Of a stretch of 64,000 bases of DNA, positions 1 through 8,713 are shown piece after piece. The notes under the pieces were generated by a model. That model was not told where the DNA came from. It saw only the letters and a list, made by a program, of their open reading frames with translations, and searched no databases. The stretch is from assembly GCF_004795105.1 (NCBI RefSeq), contig NZ_SSBL01000007.1, positions 62,001 through 126,000 on the forward strand, in the 5' to 3' direction. Position numbers and translations under genes: made by a program. Origin of the DNA: Streptomyces sp. A0642 (GTDB taxonomy: Bacteria > Actinomycetota > Actinomycetes > Streptomycetales > Streptomycetaceae). Positions within the stretch are counted from its first letter, which is position 1. Each line of letters begins with the position of its first letter.

Positions 1-77
1 CGCGCGACCGCGCCCCCGCCCGGGCCACCCTGCGCCACCCCCCTGCAGCCTGTAACAGCCCCGGCCCAGCCGGAGGC

Positions 78-120
78 GAACGGCCGTTCCATTACCCATG
101 GAAAGCGGAACGGGCGTTCC
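78..120. promoter_or_regulatory. Two palindromic operator candidates upstream of tetR
   Basis: Two sites share the pattern GAACG-N2-CGTTC: GAACGGCCGTTC at 78-89 and GGAACGGGCGTTCC at 107-120. Equivalent positions lie 30 bp apart, close to three helical turns. They lie 90-130 bp upstream of the TetR start, where autoregulatory operators of this family usually lie. No CDS is visible in 1-209. That these are the TetR binding sites is inference. Confidence 0.5.
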
Positions 121-209
121 CTCGGTCAGTGGCCGGATCAAGTGATTGCGCCGCTCGGCCACGCATGGTTGAGTGACGCACGAAGCTATGAATCGAGGTT
201 CAGATCATC

Positions 210-821
210 ATGGCCTACCGGTCCACCCCTCGCACCGAGGCGACCCGGCTCGCCCACCGGGAGCGGCTGCTGGACGCCGCACGGCAACTGCTCGCCGAGG
301 GCGGTTACGCCGCGGCGAGCATCGCCGCGCTCGCCGACCGTGCCGGAGTCGCCACCGGCAGCGTCTACAACCACTTCACCTCCAAGCAGGAACTGCTGGC
401 CGCGGTCTTCCGCCATGTCGCCGGTCACGAACTGGACGCGGTGCGGGAGGCGGTGCGGGCGGGAAGCGGGGCGGCGCAGCAGGTGCGGGCACTGGTCGAG
501 GTGTTCTCGTACCGGGCGCTGCGCACGCCGCGCACGGCGTGGGCGCTGCTGGCCGAGCCGGTCGATCCGCTCGTCGAGCAGGAACGGCTGACGTATCGGC
601 GGGGGTACCACGCGCTGGCCGAATCCGTCGTCGCGGCAGGCGTGGCCACGGGTGAGCTGCCCGAGCAGAACCCCCGGCTCTCGGCGGCCGCCGTCATCGG
701 GGCGGTCAGCGAGGCGCTGCTCGGCCCGCTCTCCCCCGTCGGCGAGCGCACCGACCCCGGGCCGGTGGTGGACGGCATCACGGCGCTGTGCCTCCGCGCG
801 GTCGGAGCCCCCGCCGGCTGA
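210..821 (+). CDS. TetR family transcriptional regulator
   Basis: A 203-residue protein of normal TetR length. The N-terminal helix-turn-helix covers roughly residues 10-60, with the recognition-helix segment AGVATGSVYNHF near residues 46-57. The C-terminal part is helical and has no recognisable ligand signature. It precedes the AidB-like acyl-CoA dehydrogenase by 61 nt on the same strand, so the two probably form an operon. Two GAACG-N2-CGTTC palindromes lie upstream. The inducer is unknown; an acyl-CoA or a stress metabolite is plausible from the neighbour but not shown. The start is ATG 210. Confidence 0.9.
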   Translation: MAYRSTPRTEATRLAHRERLLDAARQLLAEGGYAAASIAALADRAGVATGSVYNHFTSKQELLAAVFRHVAGHELDAVREAVRAGSGAAQQVRALVEVFSYRALRTPRTAWALLAEPVDPLVEQERLTYRRGYHALAESVVAAGVATGELPEQNPRLSAAAVIGAVSEALLGPLSPVGERTDPGPVVDGITALCLRAVGAPAG

Positions 822-882
822 CCCGGCCGGACCGCCCCGCCTGCGCGCCGCATGTCCCGAACCCTCAGACAGGAGCCCCGAG

Positions 883-2583
883 ATGACCGCCACCGCACCT
901 CCGGCCGGCCCGGCCACGCCCTTTGCGGCGCCGCACGGCACGCACGAGGTCTCCAACCAGGCGCCGCCCCGCGCGGGCCTCGACGAGTACGGCGCCAACG
1001 CACCCCTGGTCGAGGCCGTCGCCGCGTTCGGTGCGGAGTGGCACGGGAAGGAGCTGCACGGGATCGGCGGGCTGGTCGGCTCGGAGACGTTCCAGCGCGA
1101 CGCCGAACTCGCCCACACCTCCCCGCCCGTGCTGCGCACCCACGACCGGTACGGCAACCGGATCGACGAGATCGAGTTCCATCCCGCGTATCACCAGGTC
1201 ATCGGCGCGGCCGTGGGCCACGGCGCGCACACGGCGGGCTGGGCCGACCCCAGGCCCGGCGCCGCCGTCGCACGGGCGGCGACCTTCATGCTCTTCGCCC
1301 AGATCGAACCGGGTCACGCCTGTCCGATGTCCATGTCGCATGCCGTGGTCCCGGTCCTGCAGCGCGACCCCGAGGTGGGCCGGGAGTGGCTGCCCGGCCT
1401 GCTGAGCCGCGTCTACGACCCGCGGCCGATCGCCCCGGCCGGCAAGGCCGGCCTGACCTTCGGCATGGGGATGACGGAGAAGCAGGGCGGCTCCGACGTG
1501 CGTGCCAACACGACCCGGGCCGTCCCGGTGGCGTCCGACGCGGACGGCCGGGCGCATCTTCTGACGGGTCACAAGTGGTTCTTCTCCGCCCCGCAGTCGG
1601 ACGCCTTCCTCGTCCTCGCGCAGGCGGAGGCGGGCCTCGGCTGTTTCCTGGTCCCCCGGGTGCTGCCCGACGGGAGACGCAACACCCTCCGCGTCCAGCG
1701 GCTGAAGAACAAGCTCGGCAACAAGTCGAACGCCTCCGCCGAGGTCGAGTTCGACGGCACCTGGGCCGTACGGGTCGGAGAGCCCGGCCGGGGCGTGCCC
1801 ACGATCATCGAGATGGTCAACCACACCCGTCTTGACTGCGTGCTCGGCACCACGGCGGGCATGCGCCAGTCGGTGTCCGAGGCGATCTGGCACGCACGCC
1901 ACCGCAGCGCGTTCGGCGCACGTCTCGCCGACCAGCCGGCCATGACCGCGGTCCTGGCGGACCTCGCGCTGGAGACGGAGGCGGCGACCTGGACGTCGAT
2001 GCGGCTGGCCCATGCCTACGAGGCGGACGGCGGCGAGCAGGAGGTGCTGTTCCGGCGGCTGGCCACCGCGGTCTCGAAGTACTGGATCTGCAAGCGGGGC
2101 CCGCAGCACGCCTACGAGGCGCTGGAGTGCCTCGGCGGCAACGGCTACACGGAGGACTGGCCCCTGGCCCGCCGTTACCGCGAGCAGCCGGTGATGGCCG
2201 TGTGGGAGGGCTCGGGCAACGTCATCGCCCTCGACGTGCTGCGCGGGATCGCCCGGAGCCCGCAGTCCCTCGAGGCGTTCTGGGCCGAGCTGGACGGCAC
2301 GTCCGGGGTCAGCGCCGTGCTGGACGCGCACATCGGCCGGGTCCGGCGGGATCTCGCCGACGACCTGCGCGACCCGGTGGCGGCGCAGACGCGGGCGCGG
2401 GCCACGGTCGAGGGCATGGCGCTGGCGCTGCAGGCCTCACTGATGCTGCGTCACGCGCCGGCGCCGATGGCCGAGGCCTTCGTGGCGGCCCGGCTGGGCG
2501 AGGCGCGTGGTCACCAGTACGGGGTTCTGCCGCGGGGCACGGACGCGGCGGCTGTGGTGGCGCGGCACTGCGGCGAGAGCTGA
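883..2583 (+). CDS. AidB-like acyl-CoA dehydrogenase family protein
   Basis: A flavoprotein of 566 residues from ATG 883, chosen because the sequence between 822 and 883 is not protein-like and AGGAG lies about 8 nt upstream. Landmarks are the N-terminal HEVSNQ segment, a mid-protein MTEKQGGSDVRANTT flavin-binding loop, and the C-terminal CLGGNGYTEDWPLARRYRE and VWEGSGNVIALDVLR motifs. The last two are characteristic of the AidB branch (adaptive response to alkylation, isovaleryl-CoA dehydrogenase-like) rather than ordinary fatty-acid oxidation enzymes. AidB proteins bind FAD and DNA and are linked to protection against alkylating agents; the reaction is uncertain. Probably co-transcribed with and controlled by the upstream TetR gene. 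Confidence 0.88.
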   Translation: MTATAPPAGPATPFAAPHGTHEVSNQAPPRAGLDEYGANAPLVEAVAAFGAEWHGKELHGIGGLVGSETFQRDAELAHTSPPVLRTHDRYGNRIDEIEFHPAYHQVIGAAVGHGAHTAGWADPRPGAAVARAATFMLFAQIEPGHACPMSMSHAVVPVLQRDPEVGREWLPGLLSRVYDPRPIAPAGKAGLTFGMGMTEKQGGSDVRANTTRAVPVASDADGRAHLLTGHKWFFSAPQSDAFLVLAQAEAGLGCFLVPRVLPDGRRNTLRVQRLKNKLGNKSNASAEVEFDGTWAVRVGEPGRGVPTIIEMVNHTRLDCVLGTTAGMRQSVSEAIWHARHRSAFGARLADQPAMTAVLADLALETEAATWTSMRLAHAYEADGGEQEVLFRRLATAVSKYWICKRGPQHAYEALECLGGNGYTEDWPLARRYREQPVMAVWEGSGNVIALDVLRGIARSPQSLEAFWAELDGTSGVSAVLDAHIGRVRRDLADDLRDPVAAQTRARATVEGMALALQASLMLRHAPAPMAEAFVAARLGEARGHQYGVLPRGTDAAAVVARHCGES

Positions 2584-2629
2584 GGCGTCGGGCGGGGCCG
2601 GTGCCGGTCGGACGGCGCCGCCGCCCGGT

Positions 2630-2663
2630 CCTGTCCGCGTCCCGCCCGTCACACGCGGACAGG
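2630..2663. terminator. Bidirectional hairpin between aidB-like and DUF6629 genes
   Basis: A perfect 11-bp inverted repeat (CCTGTCCGCGT at 2630-2640 with ACGCGGACAGG at 2653-2663) and a 12-nt loop. It lies between two convergent genes and overlaps the last codons of the minus-strand gene. It has no strong T tract, as is common in Streptomyces. Confidence 0.6.
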
Positions 2664-3293
2664 CCGCCCCTGGTCCGCGGGCCCCGGCGGGCGCCTCCCG
2701 GACCAGCCGAGCAGGACCACGGAGCAGACGGCGGCGAACGCGCACCAGGTGGAGATGAACTCCAGGCGCCACAGCGCCGCGCAGACGGCGGCCCCGCCCG
2801 CGACCAGCACGCCGAGCCACACCAGCAACCGGTCGCCGGACAGCAGCAGTGCTCCGACGGTGGCCACGAGGTAGCCCGCCACCAGCAGTCCGGGGTGCGG
2901 CAGGTCGAGGACGTACCCGAGTGTGTGCCCCCTGATCCGCGCCGTCACGGGCCGGGTGGCCAGGCTGTACGCGAGCGCCGCCGAGGTGGCGGCCCCCACC
3001 GCCGACGGCAGCACGAGCCGGCGCCGGGCCTGTGACGGGGCCGCGCACAGCACACCGAGCGGCACCCACAGCGCCAGCACCGGCAGGGCGATGACCGCCC
3101 GGGCCACAGTCACCGGGCCGGTGCCGCCATCCGCCCGCCAGACCACGGACTCGATGATCTGGTGCGCCCCCAGGAGCAGCGGCAGCGCCGCGAGCGGCAG
3201 GTCCCGGAGCCTGCGGGTGCGTGCCGCACAGGCCGCGCCGGTCGCCGCGATCGCCGTGCCCGCGACGAGGTCCGCGGTCGCACTCCAGCACAT
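2649..3293 (-). CDS. DUF6629 family membrane protein
   Basis: A 214-residue hydrophobic protein. The start is ATG 3293, giving the conserved opening MCWSATADLVAG of DUF6629 proteins; a longer reading to 3356 adds a charged, non-conserved N-terminus. About seven hydrophobic segments are visible, including AIAATGAACAA, LPLAALPLLLGAHQIIES, ALPVLALWVPLGVL and LLVAGYLVATVGALLL. Proteins of this family occur across Streptomyces and have no known function. It is a single-gene unit converging on the AidB-like gene. No function is assigned. Confidence 0.75.
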   Translation of the reverse strand: MCWSATADLVAGTAIAATGAACAARTRRLRDLPLAALPLLLGAHQIIESVVWRADGGTGPVTVARAVIALPVLALWVPLGVLCAAPSQARRRLVLPSAVGAATSAALAYSLATRPVTARIRGHTLGYVLDLPHPGLLVAGYLVATVGALLLSGDRLLVWLGVLVAGGAAVCAALWRLEFISTWCAFAAVCSVVLLGWSGRRPPGPADQGRPVRV

Positions 3294-3574
3294 GGCGTCA
3301 CCCGGGGGTCTCTCGTACGGGCGGCCGGATTCCGCCGCGGCCGCTCCCTCTGTCACGCTACGGGCCGCCAGGCCGCCGCCGGCCTATGACACTCCGACTT
3401 CTTGACCGGTCCATGCCGTTGACGTACCGTCACCGCTGTTCTCATACAAGAACTCGGTTCACCATGCGGAACATCACGGGACGTCGTTCCGATGGTCGAG
3501 GGATTGCCTACCACCGCACCAAACCACTCATTGGTGCCTGCGGAGGACACCGCAGGCGGTGAAAGGAACACCCA
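3294..3574 (+). promoter_or_regulatory. Upstream region of the pectate lyase gene
   Basis: A 281-bp non-coding region. Visible elements are a possible promoter (TTGACG at 3419-3424 with CATACA about 18 nt downstream), the small inverted repeat GTTCT/AGAAC around 3437-3452, and a hairpin GCCTGCGG/CCGCAGGC at 3536-3557 with a 6-nt loop, directly before the GAAAGGA ribosome-binding site. The promoter call is weak. The hairpin is clear, but its role is unknown. Confidence 0.35.
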
Positions 3575-4879
3575 GTGCGTACCAGAAATCAGCATGCCAG
3601 ACGTAGAGGCGGCCGGGCAGCCGCCGCGTTCGTCGCCATAGCCTCGCTCGTTCTCGCGGGGCTCACGGCACTCTTCGCGACCGGTTCGGCAACGGCGGCC
3701 CCCGCAGCCGGCTCGTACAGCCTGTCGAACGCGGCGAGCGGATTGTGTCTGGAGGTCCCCGGCGCGGCAACCTCCGACGGCGTCCAGCTCGCCCAGCGGT
3801 CCTGCAGCGGAGCCGCGCACCAGACCTGGCAGCTCAAGGCCTCCGGCAGCGGCTTCACCCTGGCCGCCGCGCACAGCGCCAAGTGCGCCGGGGTCCGTGG
3901 CGCCTCGACGAGTGCGGGCAAGGCCGTGGAGCAGCAGAGCTGCACCGGCGGTGCCGGCCAGGTGTGGACGCTCACCCCGGTCAGCGGCAGCACGTACCAG
4001 GTCGTCAACGCCAACGGCGGCAAGTGCCTGAACGTCAAGGACGGCTCGACCGCGGCCGGCGCCCTCGTCCAGCAGAACTCCTGCGACTCGGTGACCAGCA
4101 AGCGCTGGACGTTCACCCCGGCCGGGTCGACGCCGACCGACCCGCCCACGGATCCGCCGACCGACCCGCCCACCGACCCGGGCTCGCCGCCCGCCTGGCC
4201 GACGGCCACCAGCAGCCAGGCCGTCTCCGCGACGATGAAGGTCTCCGGCACCTACGACGGCGGTCTGAAGCGCTTCTACGGGAGCGGCGACCTGGGCAGT
4301 GACGGACAGGACGAGAACCAGCCGGCCCTGATCGAGCTCGCGGACGGCGCCACGCTGCAAAACGTCATCCTCGGCTCCCCCGCCGCGGACGGTGTGCACT
4401 GCCTGGGCGCCTGCACGCTGAAGAACGTGTGGTGGGAGGACGTGGGCGAGGACGCCGCCACCTTCCTCGGCGGCTCCTCCTCGCTGGTGCGCACGATCGA
4501 CGGCGGCGGCGCGAAGCTGGCGCAGGACAAGGTGTTCCAGCACAACGGCGGAGGCACCCTGATCATCAAGAACTTCCAGGTCCGGGACTTCGGCAAGCTC
4601 TACCGTTCGTGCGGGAACTGCTCGACCCAGTACGGCCGCCACGTACAGGTGCAGAACGTCTGGGTCACCGCGCCCGGTGACGGTCTCGTCGGGATCAACC
4701 CCAACTACGGGGACACGGCCCGCCTCTCCGGCGTGACGATCTACGGAGACGGCGACCGCGACATCGACGTCTGCACCAAGTACAAGGGCGTGACGAGCGG
4801 CGAGCCCACCAAGACGGGCACCGGCCCGGACAGCACGAACTGCCTGTACGCCCCGTCCGACATCACCTATGCCGACTGA
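3575..4879 (+). CDS. Secreted PL3 pectate lyase with ricin-type lectin domain
   Basis: A 434-residue secreted enzyme starting at GTG 3575 behind GAAAGGA. A twin-arginine-rich signal peptide covers about residues 1-42 (hydrophobic core FVAIASLVLAGLTALFATG). A ricin-type beta-trefoil domain (CBM13-like; QxW-type segments HQTWQLK, GQVWTL, KRWTF) spans about 45-183. A linker of PTDP repeats follows, then a polysaccharide lyase family 3 catalytic domain from about 205 to the end (NVILGSPAADGVHCLGACTLKNVWWEDVGEDAATF). PL3 enzymes cleave polygalacturonate by calcium-dependent beta-elimination. The protein presumably attacks plant pectin outside the cell. No transporter or uronate genes are adjacent. 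Confidence 0.93.
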   Translation: MRTRNQHARRRGGRAAAAFVAIASLVLAGLTALFATGSATAAPAAGSYSLSNAASGLCLEVPGAATSDGVQLAQRSCSGAAHQTWQLKASGSGFTLAAAHSAKCAGVRGASTSAGKAVEQQSCTGGAGQVWTLTPVSGSTYQVVNANGGKCLNVKDGSTAAGALVQQNSCDSVTSKRWTFTPAGSTPTDPPTDPPTDPPTDPGSPPAWPTATSSQAVSATMKVSGTYDGGLKRFYGSGDLGSDGQDENQPALIELADGATLQNVILGSPAADGVHCLGACTLKNVWWEDVGEDAATFLGGSSSLVRTIDGGGAKLAQDKVFQHNGGGTLIIKNFQVRDFGKLYRSCGNCSTQYGRHVQVQNVWVTAPGDGLVGINPNYGDTARLSGVTIYGDGDRDIDVCTKYKGVTSGEPTKTGTGPDSTNCLYAPSDITYAD

Positions 4880-4895
4880 TCACCGGTGACGCACC

Positions 4896-4930
4896 GGTCC
4901 GCCCGTCCCGGTCACCGGGGCGGGCGGACC
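4896..4930. terminator. Strong bidirectional terminator hairpin
   Basis: A nearly continuous 16-bp stem (GGTCCGCCCG at 4896-4905 pairs with CGGGCGGACC at 4921-4930; inner CCCGG/CCGGG plus one T-G pair) closed by a 3-nt TCA loop. It lies between the convergent pectate lyase and DUF1876 genes. Confidence 0.8.
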
Positions 4931-4969
4931 CGCGGCGGCGCGGCTTCCGGGCCGAGCCGCTCCGCCCTT

Positions 4970-5269
4970 TCAGGCCGTCGCGTCCGACCAGGCGTACGGG
5001 GGCGGCACGGGCCCGGCCCCGGGGCCCGCACCGGCCCGGCCCAGTTCCTGGTCGGCCACACTCATCAGCTGTCCCGCGACATCGCGCATCGCGCGGCTCG
5101 CCGCCAGCTCGTCGCCGATGGCGGGCACGTCCGGATCCTGCGGACTGCACCGGGCGACCCCGTGGCCGGTGAGTTTCGCGGTACCGGTGTCCAGCACCGC
5201 CTCCGCCTTCGTCGTCCCGTCGTCCTCCGACAGATCGACGCGGACCGTCCACTCCATCGTGCGGTTCAT
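4970..5269 (-). CDS. DUF1876 domain-containing protein
   Basis: A 99-residue protein from ATG 5269, with GGAGG about 6 nt upstream. The N-terminal part MEWTVRVDLSEDDGTTKAEAVL, followed by TGHGVARCSPQDPDVPAIGDELAASRAM, is the compact DUF1876 fold, predicted to resemble a dsRNA-binding alpha-beta domain. The last 20 residues are a Gly/Pro tail. Such proteins are frequent in Streptomyces and of unknown role. The reading frame stays open far upstream only because of high-GC bias; the sequence before 5269 is not protein-like. Confidence 0.8.
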   Translation of the reverse strand: MNRTMEWTVRVDLSEDDGTTKAEAVLDTGTAKLTGHGVARCSPQDPDVPAIGDELAASRAMRDVAGQLMSVADQELGRAGAGPGAGPVPPPYAWSDATA

Positions 5270-5533
5270 GGGGCACCTCCCGGCCCGCACCGGCAGGCGG
5301 ACGCCCGCCGCCGTACGGGTCAGTTTCCAGCATCCACCCAACCGGCCCCGCACGCCCGTTCCGGCTCGTCCTGCGCGGATCCCCGGACCGAAATAGGATG
5401 CGGGGAGACCACGCCCGCAGCAGCCGGGCCTCGGCCCCTGTCCTGCGGGCCGACAAGCGTCGGCCTCCCGGGCCGGCCCGCCGCGACGGATCCCGTGGCG
5501 CGGACGGCCACCACCTGCCCTGCGGAGCGGCCC

Positions 5534-6364
5534 ATGAACCGGCGTCGTCCTCCCCGCCCGGCCAGTTCCGAGGAGCTGCTCACCACCCTCCAGCACCTCA
5601 CCTCGCGGGCGCGCCGTGAGGTGGAGCTGCACCAGGCACGGGTGGAGCTGGCCGAGGCGCTGCAGCGCGAGATGCTCCCCTCCGCCCTGCCCGGCCTGCC
5701 CGGCCTGCGGACCGCCGCCCGGTACGCGCCCGCCCGCAGCGGCCTGGACATCGGCGGCGACTGGTACGACGGGTTCCGGCTGCCGGACGGATCGCTGGCC
5801 TTCGCCATCGGGGACGTACAGGGACACGACGTCGAGGCGGCCGCCTTCATGGGCCAGGTCCGGATCGCGATGCGCGCGCTCGCGGTCACCGCGACGGATC
5901 CGGGCGAGGTGGTGCGCCGGACCAACGATCTGCTGCTCTCCGTCGACTCCGGCCTGCTGGCCACCTGCACCTTCGTCCGGCTCGATCCGTGGACCCGGGA
6001 ACTCCAGAGCGCCCGCGCCGGTCATGTGGGCGCGGTCTGGGCCACGGCCGACGGGCAGGCGGGCATCACCGACGACGAGGGCGGTCTGCCGCTGGGGATC
6101 CAGAGCGGTGAGGAGTACCCGGTCACCACCCGGCGGCTGACGGCCGGCGGGGCCTTCGTCCTGCTCACCGACGGGGTGGTCGAAGGGCCCTCGTACGCCA
6201 TCGACGAGGGGATGGACGCCATCCTGGGCCTGGTGCGCTCGCATGTCGGCCTGGACGCGGACGAGCTGGCCGACGCGGTCCTGGGCACGGCGGAACGCAC
6301 CGGACACGAGGACGACGCCGCCGTACTGGTCCTGCGGCACGAACCGTCTCTCGCCCCCGAATGA
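5534..6364 (+). CDS. SpoIIE-type PP2C serine phosphatase
   Basis: A 276-residue protein from ATG 5534; the ORF continues upstream, but that part is antisense to the DUF1876 gene. A short N-terminal coiled coil (about residues 10-50, ending in ALQREMLP) leads into a PP2C-like SpoIIE domain. Metal-binding landmarks are DIGGDWYDGF, GDVQGHDVEAA, LLTDGVVE and the C-terminal GHEDDAAVLVL. These phosphatases usually dephosphorylate anti-anti-sigma factors. No PAS or GAF sensor and no RsbW-like kinase is fused. The MASE1 membrane protein 55 nt downstream may supply the sensor function. Confidence 0.9.
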   Translation: MNRRRPPRPASSEELLTTLQHLTSRARREVELHQARVELAEALQREMLPSALPGLPGLRTAARYAPARSGLDIGGDWYDGFRLPDGSLAFAIGDVQGHDVEAAAFMGQVRIAMRALAVTATDPGEVVRRTNDLLLSVDSGLLATCTFVRLDPWTRELQSARAGHVGAVWATADGQAGITDDEGGLPLGIQSGEEYPVTTRRLTAGGAFVLLTDGVVEGPSYAIDEGMDAILGLVRSHVGLDADELADAVLGTAERTGHEDDAAVLVLRHEPSLAPE

Positions 6365-6419
6365 GACCGGGCGGACCGGCGCGTGTCACGCGGCGGCCTC
6401 CCCTCACGGCAGGTGTCTC

Positions 6420-7469
6420 ATGAGAACCGTGATCCACAGCGAGAAGAACCGGCGCAGGGCCCTGGCCCTCCTGCGCGTCCTGGGCGTCGCCGGTGCCTAC
6501 TACGCGGCCGCGTGTCTGGGCCTGCTGCGCCAGGTGGGCGTCCACGGTGCGGTGGTGACGCCGCTGTGGCCGCCGACCGGAATCGCCCTGGGCGCCCTGC
6601 TGTACATGGGGCTGCGCGTCTGGCCCGGGATCCCGCTCGGCTCCCTCCTCGTCATCACCACCCTCAGCGGCTCGGTGACGGCGTCCACCGCGCTCGTCGT
6701 GGCGGGCAACACGCTCGCGCCCGTCTGCGCCTTCCTGCTGCTGCGCAGGGTCGGCTTCCGTATGGAGCTGGGCCGGCTCCGCGACGGCGCCGCCCTGGTC
6801 TTCCTGGGCGCGATGACCGGCATGATCATCAGCGCGACCACGGGAACCGCCGTGCTGGTGGCCGACGGCAAGCTGCCGGCGAGCGGGTTCTGGCCGGTCT
6901 GGTCGGCCTGGTGGTCCGGGGACGTGATGGGCGTGCTCGTGGTCGTCCCGCTGCTGCTGGTCCTGCGCAGGCTGCGGATGCCGCGGCTCACCGACCGGTG
7001 GGCGGAGGGGGGCGCGCTGCTGCTCGTCGCGGTCGTGGGCGCGCTGCTCGCGACCCGGAGCTCGCTGTCGATGCTCTATCTGGTGTTCCCGATCCTCGTC
7101 TGGGCCGCGCTGCGCTTCCAGCTCGCGGGCAGCGCGCCGTGCGCCCTGCTGGTGTCCGTCCTGGCGGTGGTCGCGGGGACGGACCGCGTGGGCCCCTTCG
7201 CCGGTCACACCATGCTCCAGGTCATGGTGAACCTCACGGTCCTGAACGGGGCGGTCGCCCTGACCGCGCTCCTGCTGGCCGCTCTCGTCGCCGAGCAGCA
7301 GAGCGTCCGCCACCGGATCGAGCGCGCCTGTGAGGAGCTGGCCGAGCTGGTGGACGAACTCGCCCCGGAGAGATCGGCGGCCGCGTGGCCACCCCGGTCC
7401 CGGGGCGGACACGAGAGCCGCCGAACCTCGCGAGGCGCCCCGGACCTCCGGGATCACCGTCGGAAGTGA
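6420..7469 (+). CDS. MASE1 domain integral membrane sensor
   Basis: A 349-residue protein from ATG 6420. About eight transmembrane segments fill residues 20-300. VTPLWPPTGIALGALLYMGLRVWPGIPLGS matches the opening of the MASE1 domain, the membrane sensor module of many histidine kinases and cyclic-di-GMP enzymes. No kinase, GGDEF or phosphatase domain follows, only a short helical segment (EQQSVRHRIERACEELAELVDEL) and a basic tail. It lies 55 nt after the SpoIIE-type phosphatase gene and is probably co-transcribed with it, so the pair may be a split sensor and effector. Its 3-prime end overlaps the convergent alditol oxidase gene by 16 nt. Confidence 0.85.
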   Translation: MRTVIHSEKNRRRALALLRVLGVAGAYYAAACLGLLRQVGVHGAVVTPLWPPTGIALGALLYMGLRVWPGIPLGSLLVITTLSGSVTASTALVVAGNTLAPVCAFLLLRRVGFRMELGRLRDGAALVFLGAMTGMIISATTGTAVLVADGKLPASGFWPVWSAWWSGDVMGVLVVVPLLLVLRRLRMPRLTDRWAEGGALLLVAVVGALLATRSSLSMLYLVFPILVWAALRFQLAGSAPCALLVSVLAVVAGTDRVGPFAGHTMLQVMVNLTVLNGAVALTALLLAALVAEQQSVRHRIERACEELAELVDELAPERSAAAWPPRSRGGHESRRTSRGAPDLRDHRRK

Positions 7470-8713
7470 CGGTCCAGGAAGTCGTTGCGGAAGGCGCCCG
7501 CCGGGTCGTAGCGGGCCATCAGCTTCTCGAAGTCCTGGTACTGCCCGTACAGCGTGCGCAGGACGTCGGGGGATGTGCCGAAGACCTTGCCCCAGTGCGG
7601 GCGGGCGCCGAACGGGGCCAGCGCCTCCTCGATCTCCGCGAGCACCGGGGCGACGGCGTCCCCGTCCGGGACCCAGGTGAAGTGGAAGGCCACCGAGTCG
7701 CGGCCGGACGCGGGACTCAGCCACAGGTCGTCGCCCGCCACGGTGCGGATCTCGGAGACCTGCAGCACCGGGGAGATCCGGTCCCGCAGACGGGCCACCG
7801 CTTCGTACGCGGCAGCGGCGTCCTCCCGCGCCACGAAGTACTCGGACTGCAGCTCGTCGCCGTTGCTGGGGGTGAACTCCAGCCGGAAGTGCGGCAGCCT
7901 CTGGTTCCAGGGGCCGGGCACACCTTCCTGACGGGTGCAGTTCCCGGCCGGCACACCGGGGATCGGGTGGCGCGGACCGTCGGCGAGCCGTGCGCCGAGC
8001 CACTCGGCGGGCGCCTCCCGCGTGCCCTCGTCGCCCACCCGCTGCTTGAGCCACACCTGTCCGACCGGTCCCGGCCGCCAGTCGGTGAAGACACTGACGC
8101 TGTACGCGGCCGACATCACCTCGTCGAACCGGCCGGTCAGCACGGACTCGGGCAGGTCCTCGTAGACCCACTGCCGCACGTCGAAGGCCGGCACCAGGTC
8201 CAGCGTCAGCCGGGTCACCACGCCCAGGGCGCCCATGGCCACCACCGCGCCCGGGAAGTCCGCGTCGCCGCGGCGCAGGGTGAGTGTCCCGCCGTCCGCC
8301 GTCACCAGGTCCATGGCCCGGACGGCCCCCGCGAGGGAGCGGTTCCCGACACCGGAGCCGTGGGTTCCGGTCGCACAGGCGCCGGCCACCGAGATGTGCG
8401 GCAGCGAGCCCAGATTGTGCAGCGCGAACCCGTTGTCGTTCAGCTCACCCGCGAACTCGCCGAAGCGCAGTCCCGCACTGACCGTGACCGCCTGCGCCTT
8501 CCGGTCGATGTCGACCACCCGCGGCAGTCCGGCCACCGAGACGAGGTCGCCCGTGGTGTCGGCGACCGTGTTGAAGGAGTGCCGGGTGCCCAGGGCCCGC
8601 ACCGTGGTGGAGGCGGCTACCGTCTCGCGCAGTTCCGCCTCGGACCGGGGTATGCACACGCGGCGCGCCCCGAACGTGATGTTGCCGGCCCAGTTCGTCT
8701 CCGCAGGGGTCAC
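7454..8713 (-). CDS. aldO: Alditol oxidase (covalent FAD, VAO family)
   Basis: A 419-residue protein from GTG 8713, preceded by GAGGAA. Length and sequence match S. coelicolor alditol oxidase (about 418 residues), which oxidises xylitol and sorbitol to aldoses with oxygen and releases hydrogen peroxide. The FAD-binding PCMH domain covers about residues 10-180; GTRHSF contains His45, equivalent to the histidine that binds FAD covalently in AldO. PHISVAGACATGTHGSG is the flavin pyrophosphate loop. The C-terminal half is a D-arabinono-lactone oxidase-type substrate domain ending in HWGKVFG and the segment RYDPAGAFRNDFLDRHF. Cytoplasmic; no sugar alcohol transporter is nearby. Confidence 0.9.
   Translation of the reverse strand: MTPAETNWAGNITFGARRVCIPRSEAELRETVAASTTVRALGTRHSFNTVADTTGDLVSVAGLPRVVDIDRKAQAVTVSAGLRFGEFAGELNDNGFALHNLGSLPHISVAGACATGTHGSGVGNRSLAGAVRAMDLVTADGGTLTLRRGDADFPGAVVAMGALGVVTRLTLDLVPAFDVRQWVYEDLPESVLTGRFDEVMSAAYSVSVFTDWRPGPVGQVWLKQRVGDEGTREAPAEWLGARLADGPRHPIPGVPAGNCTRQEGVPGPWNQRLPHFRLEFTPSNGDELQSEYFVAREDAAAAYEAVARLRDRISPVLQVSEIRTVAGDDLWLSPASGRDSVAFHFTWVPDGDAVAPVLAEIEEALAPFGARPHWGKVFGTSPDVLRTLYGQYQDFEKLMARYDPAGAFRNDFLDRHFRR

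Noticed and set aside
652..882. Extended start for the AidB-like gene at 652
   Set aside because: The extension overlaps the end of the TetR gene in another frame and is not protein-like. ATG 883 has AGGAG and begins the conserved region.
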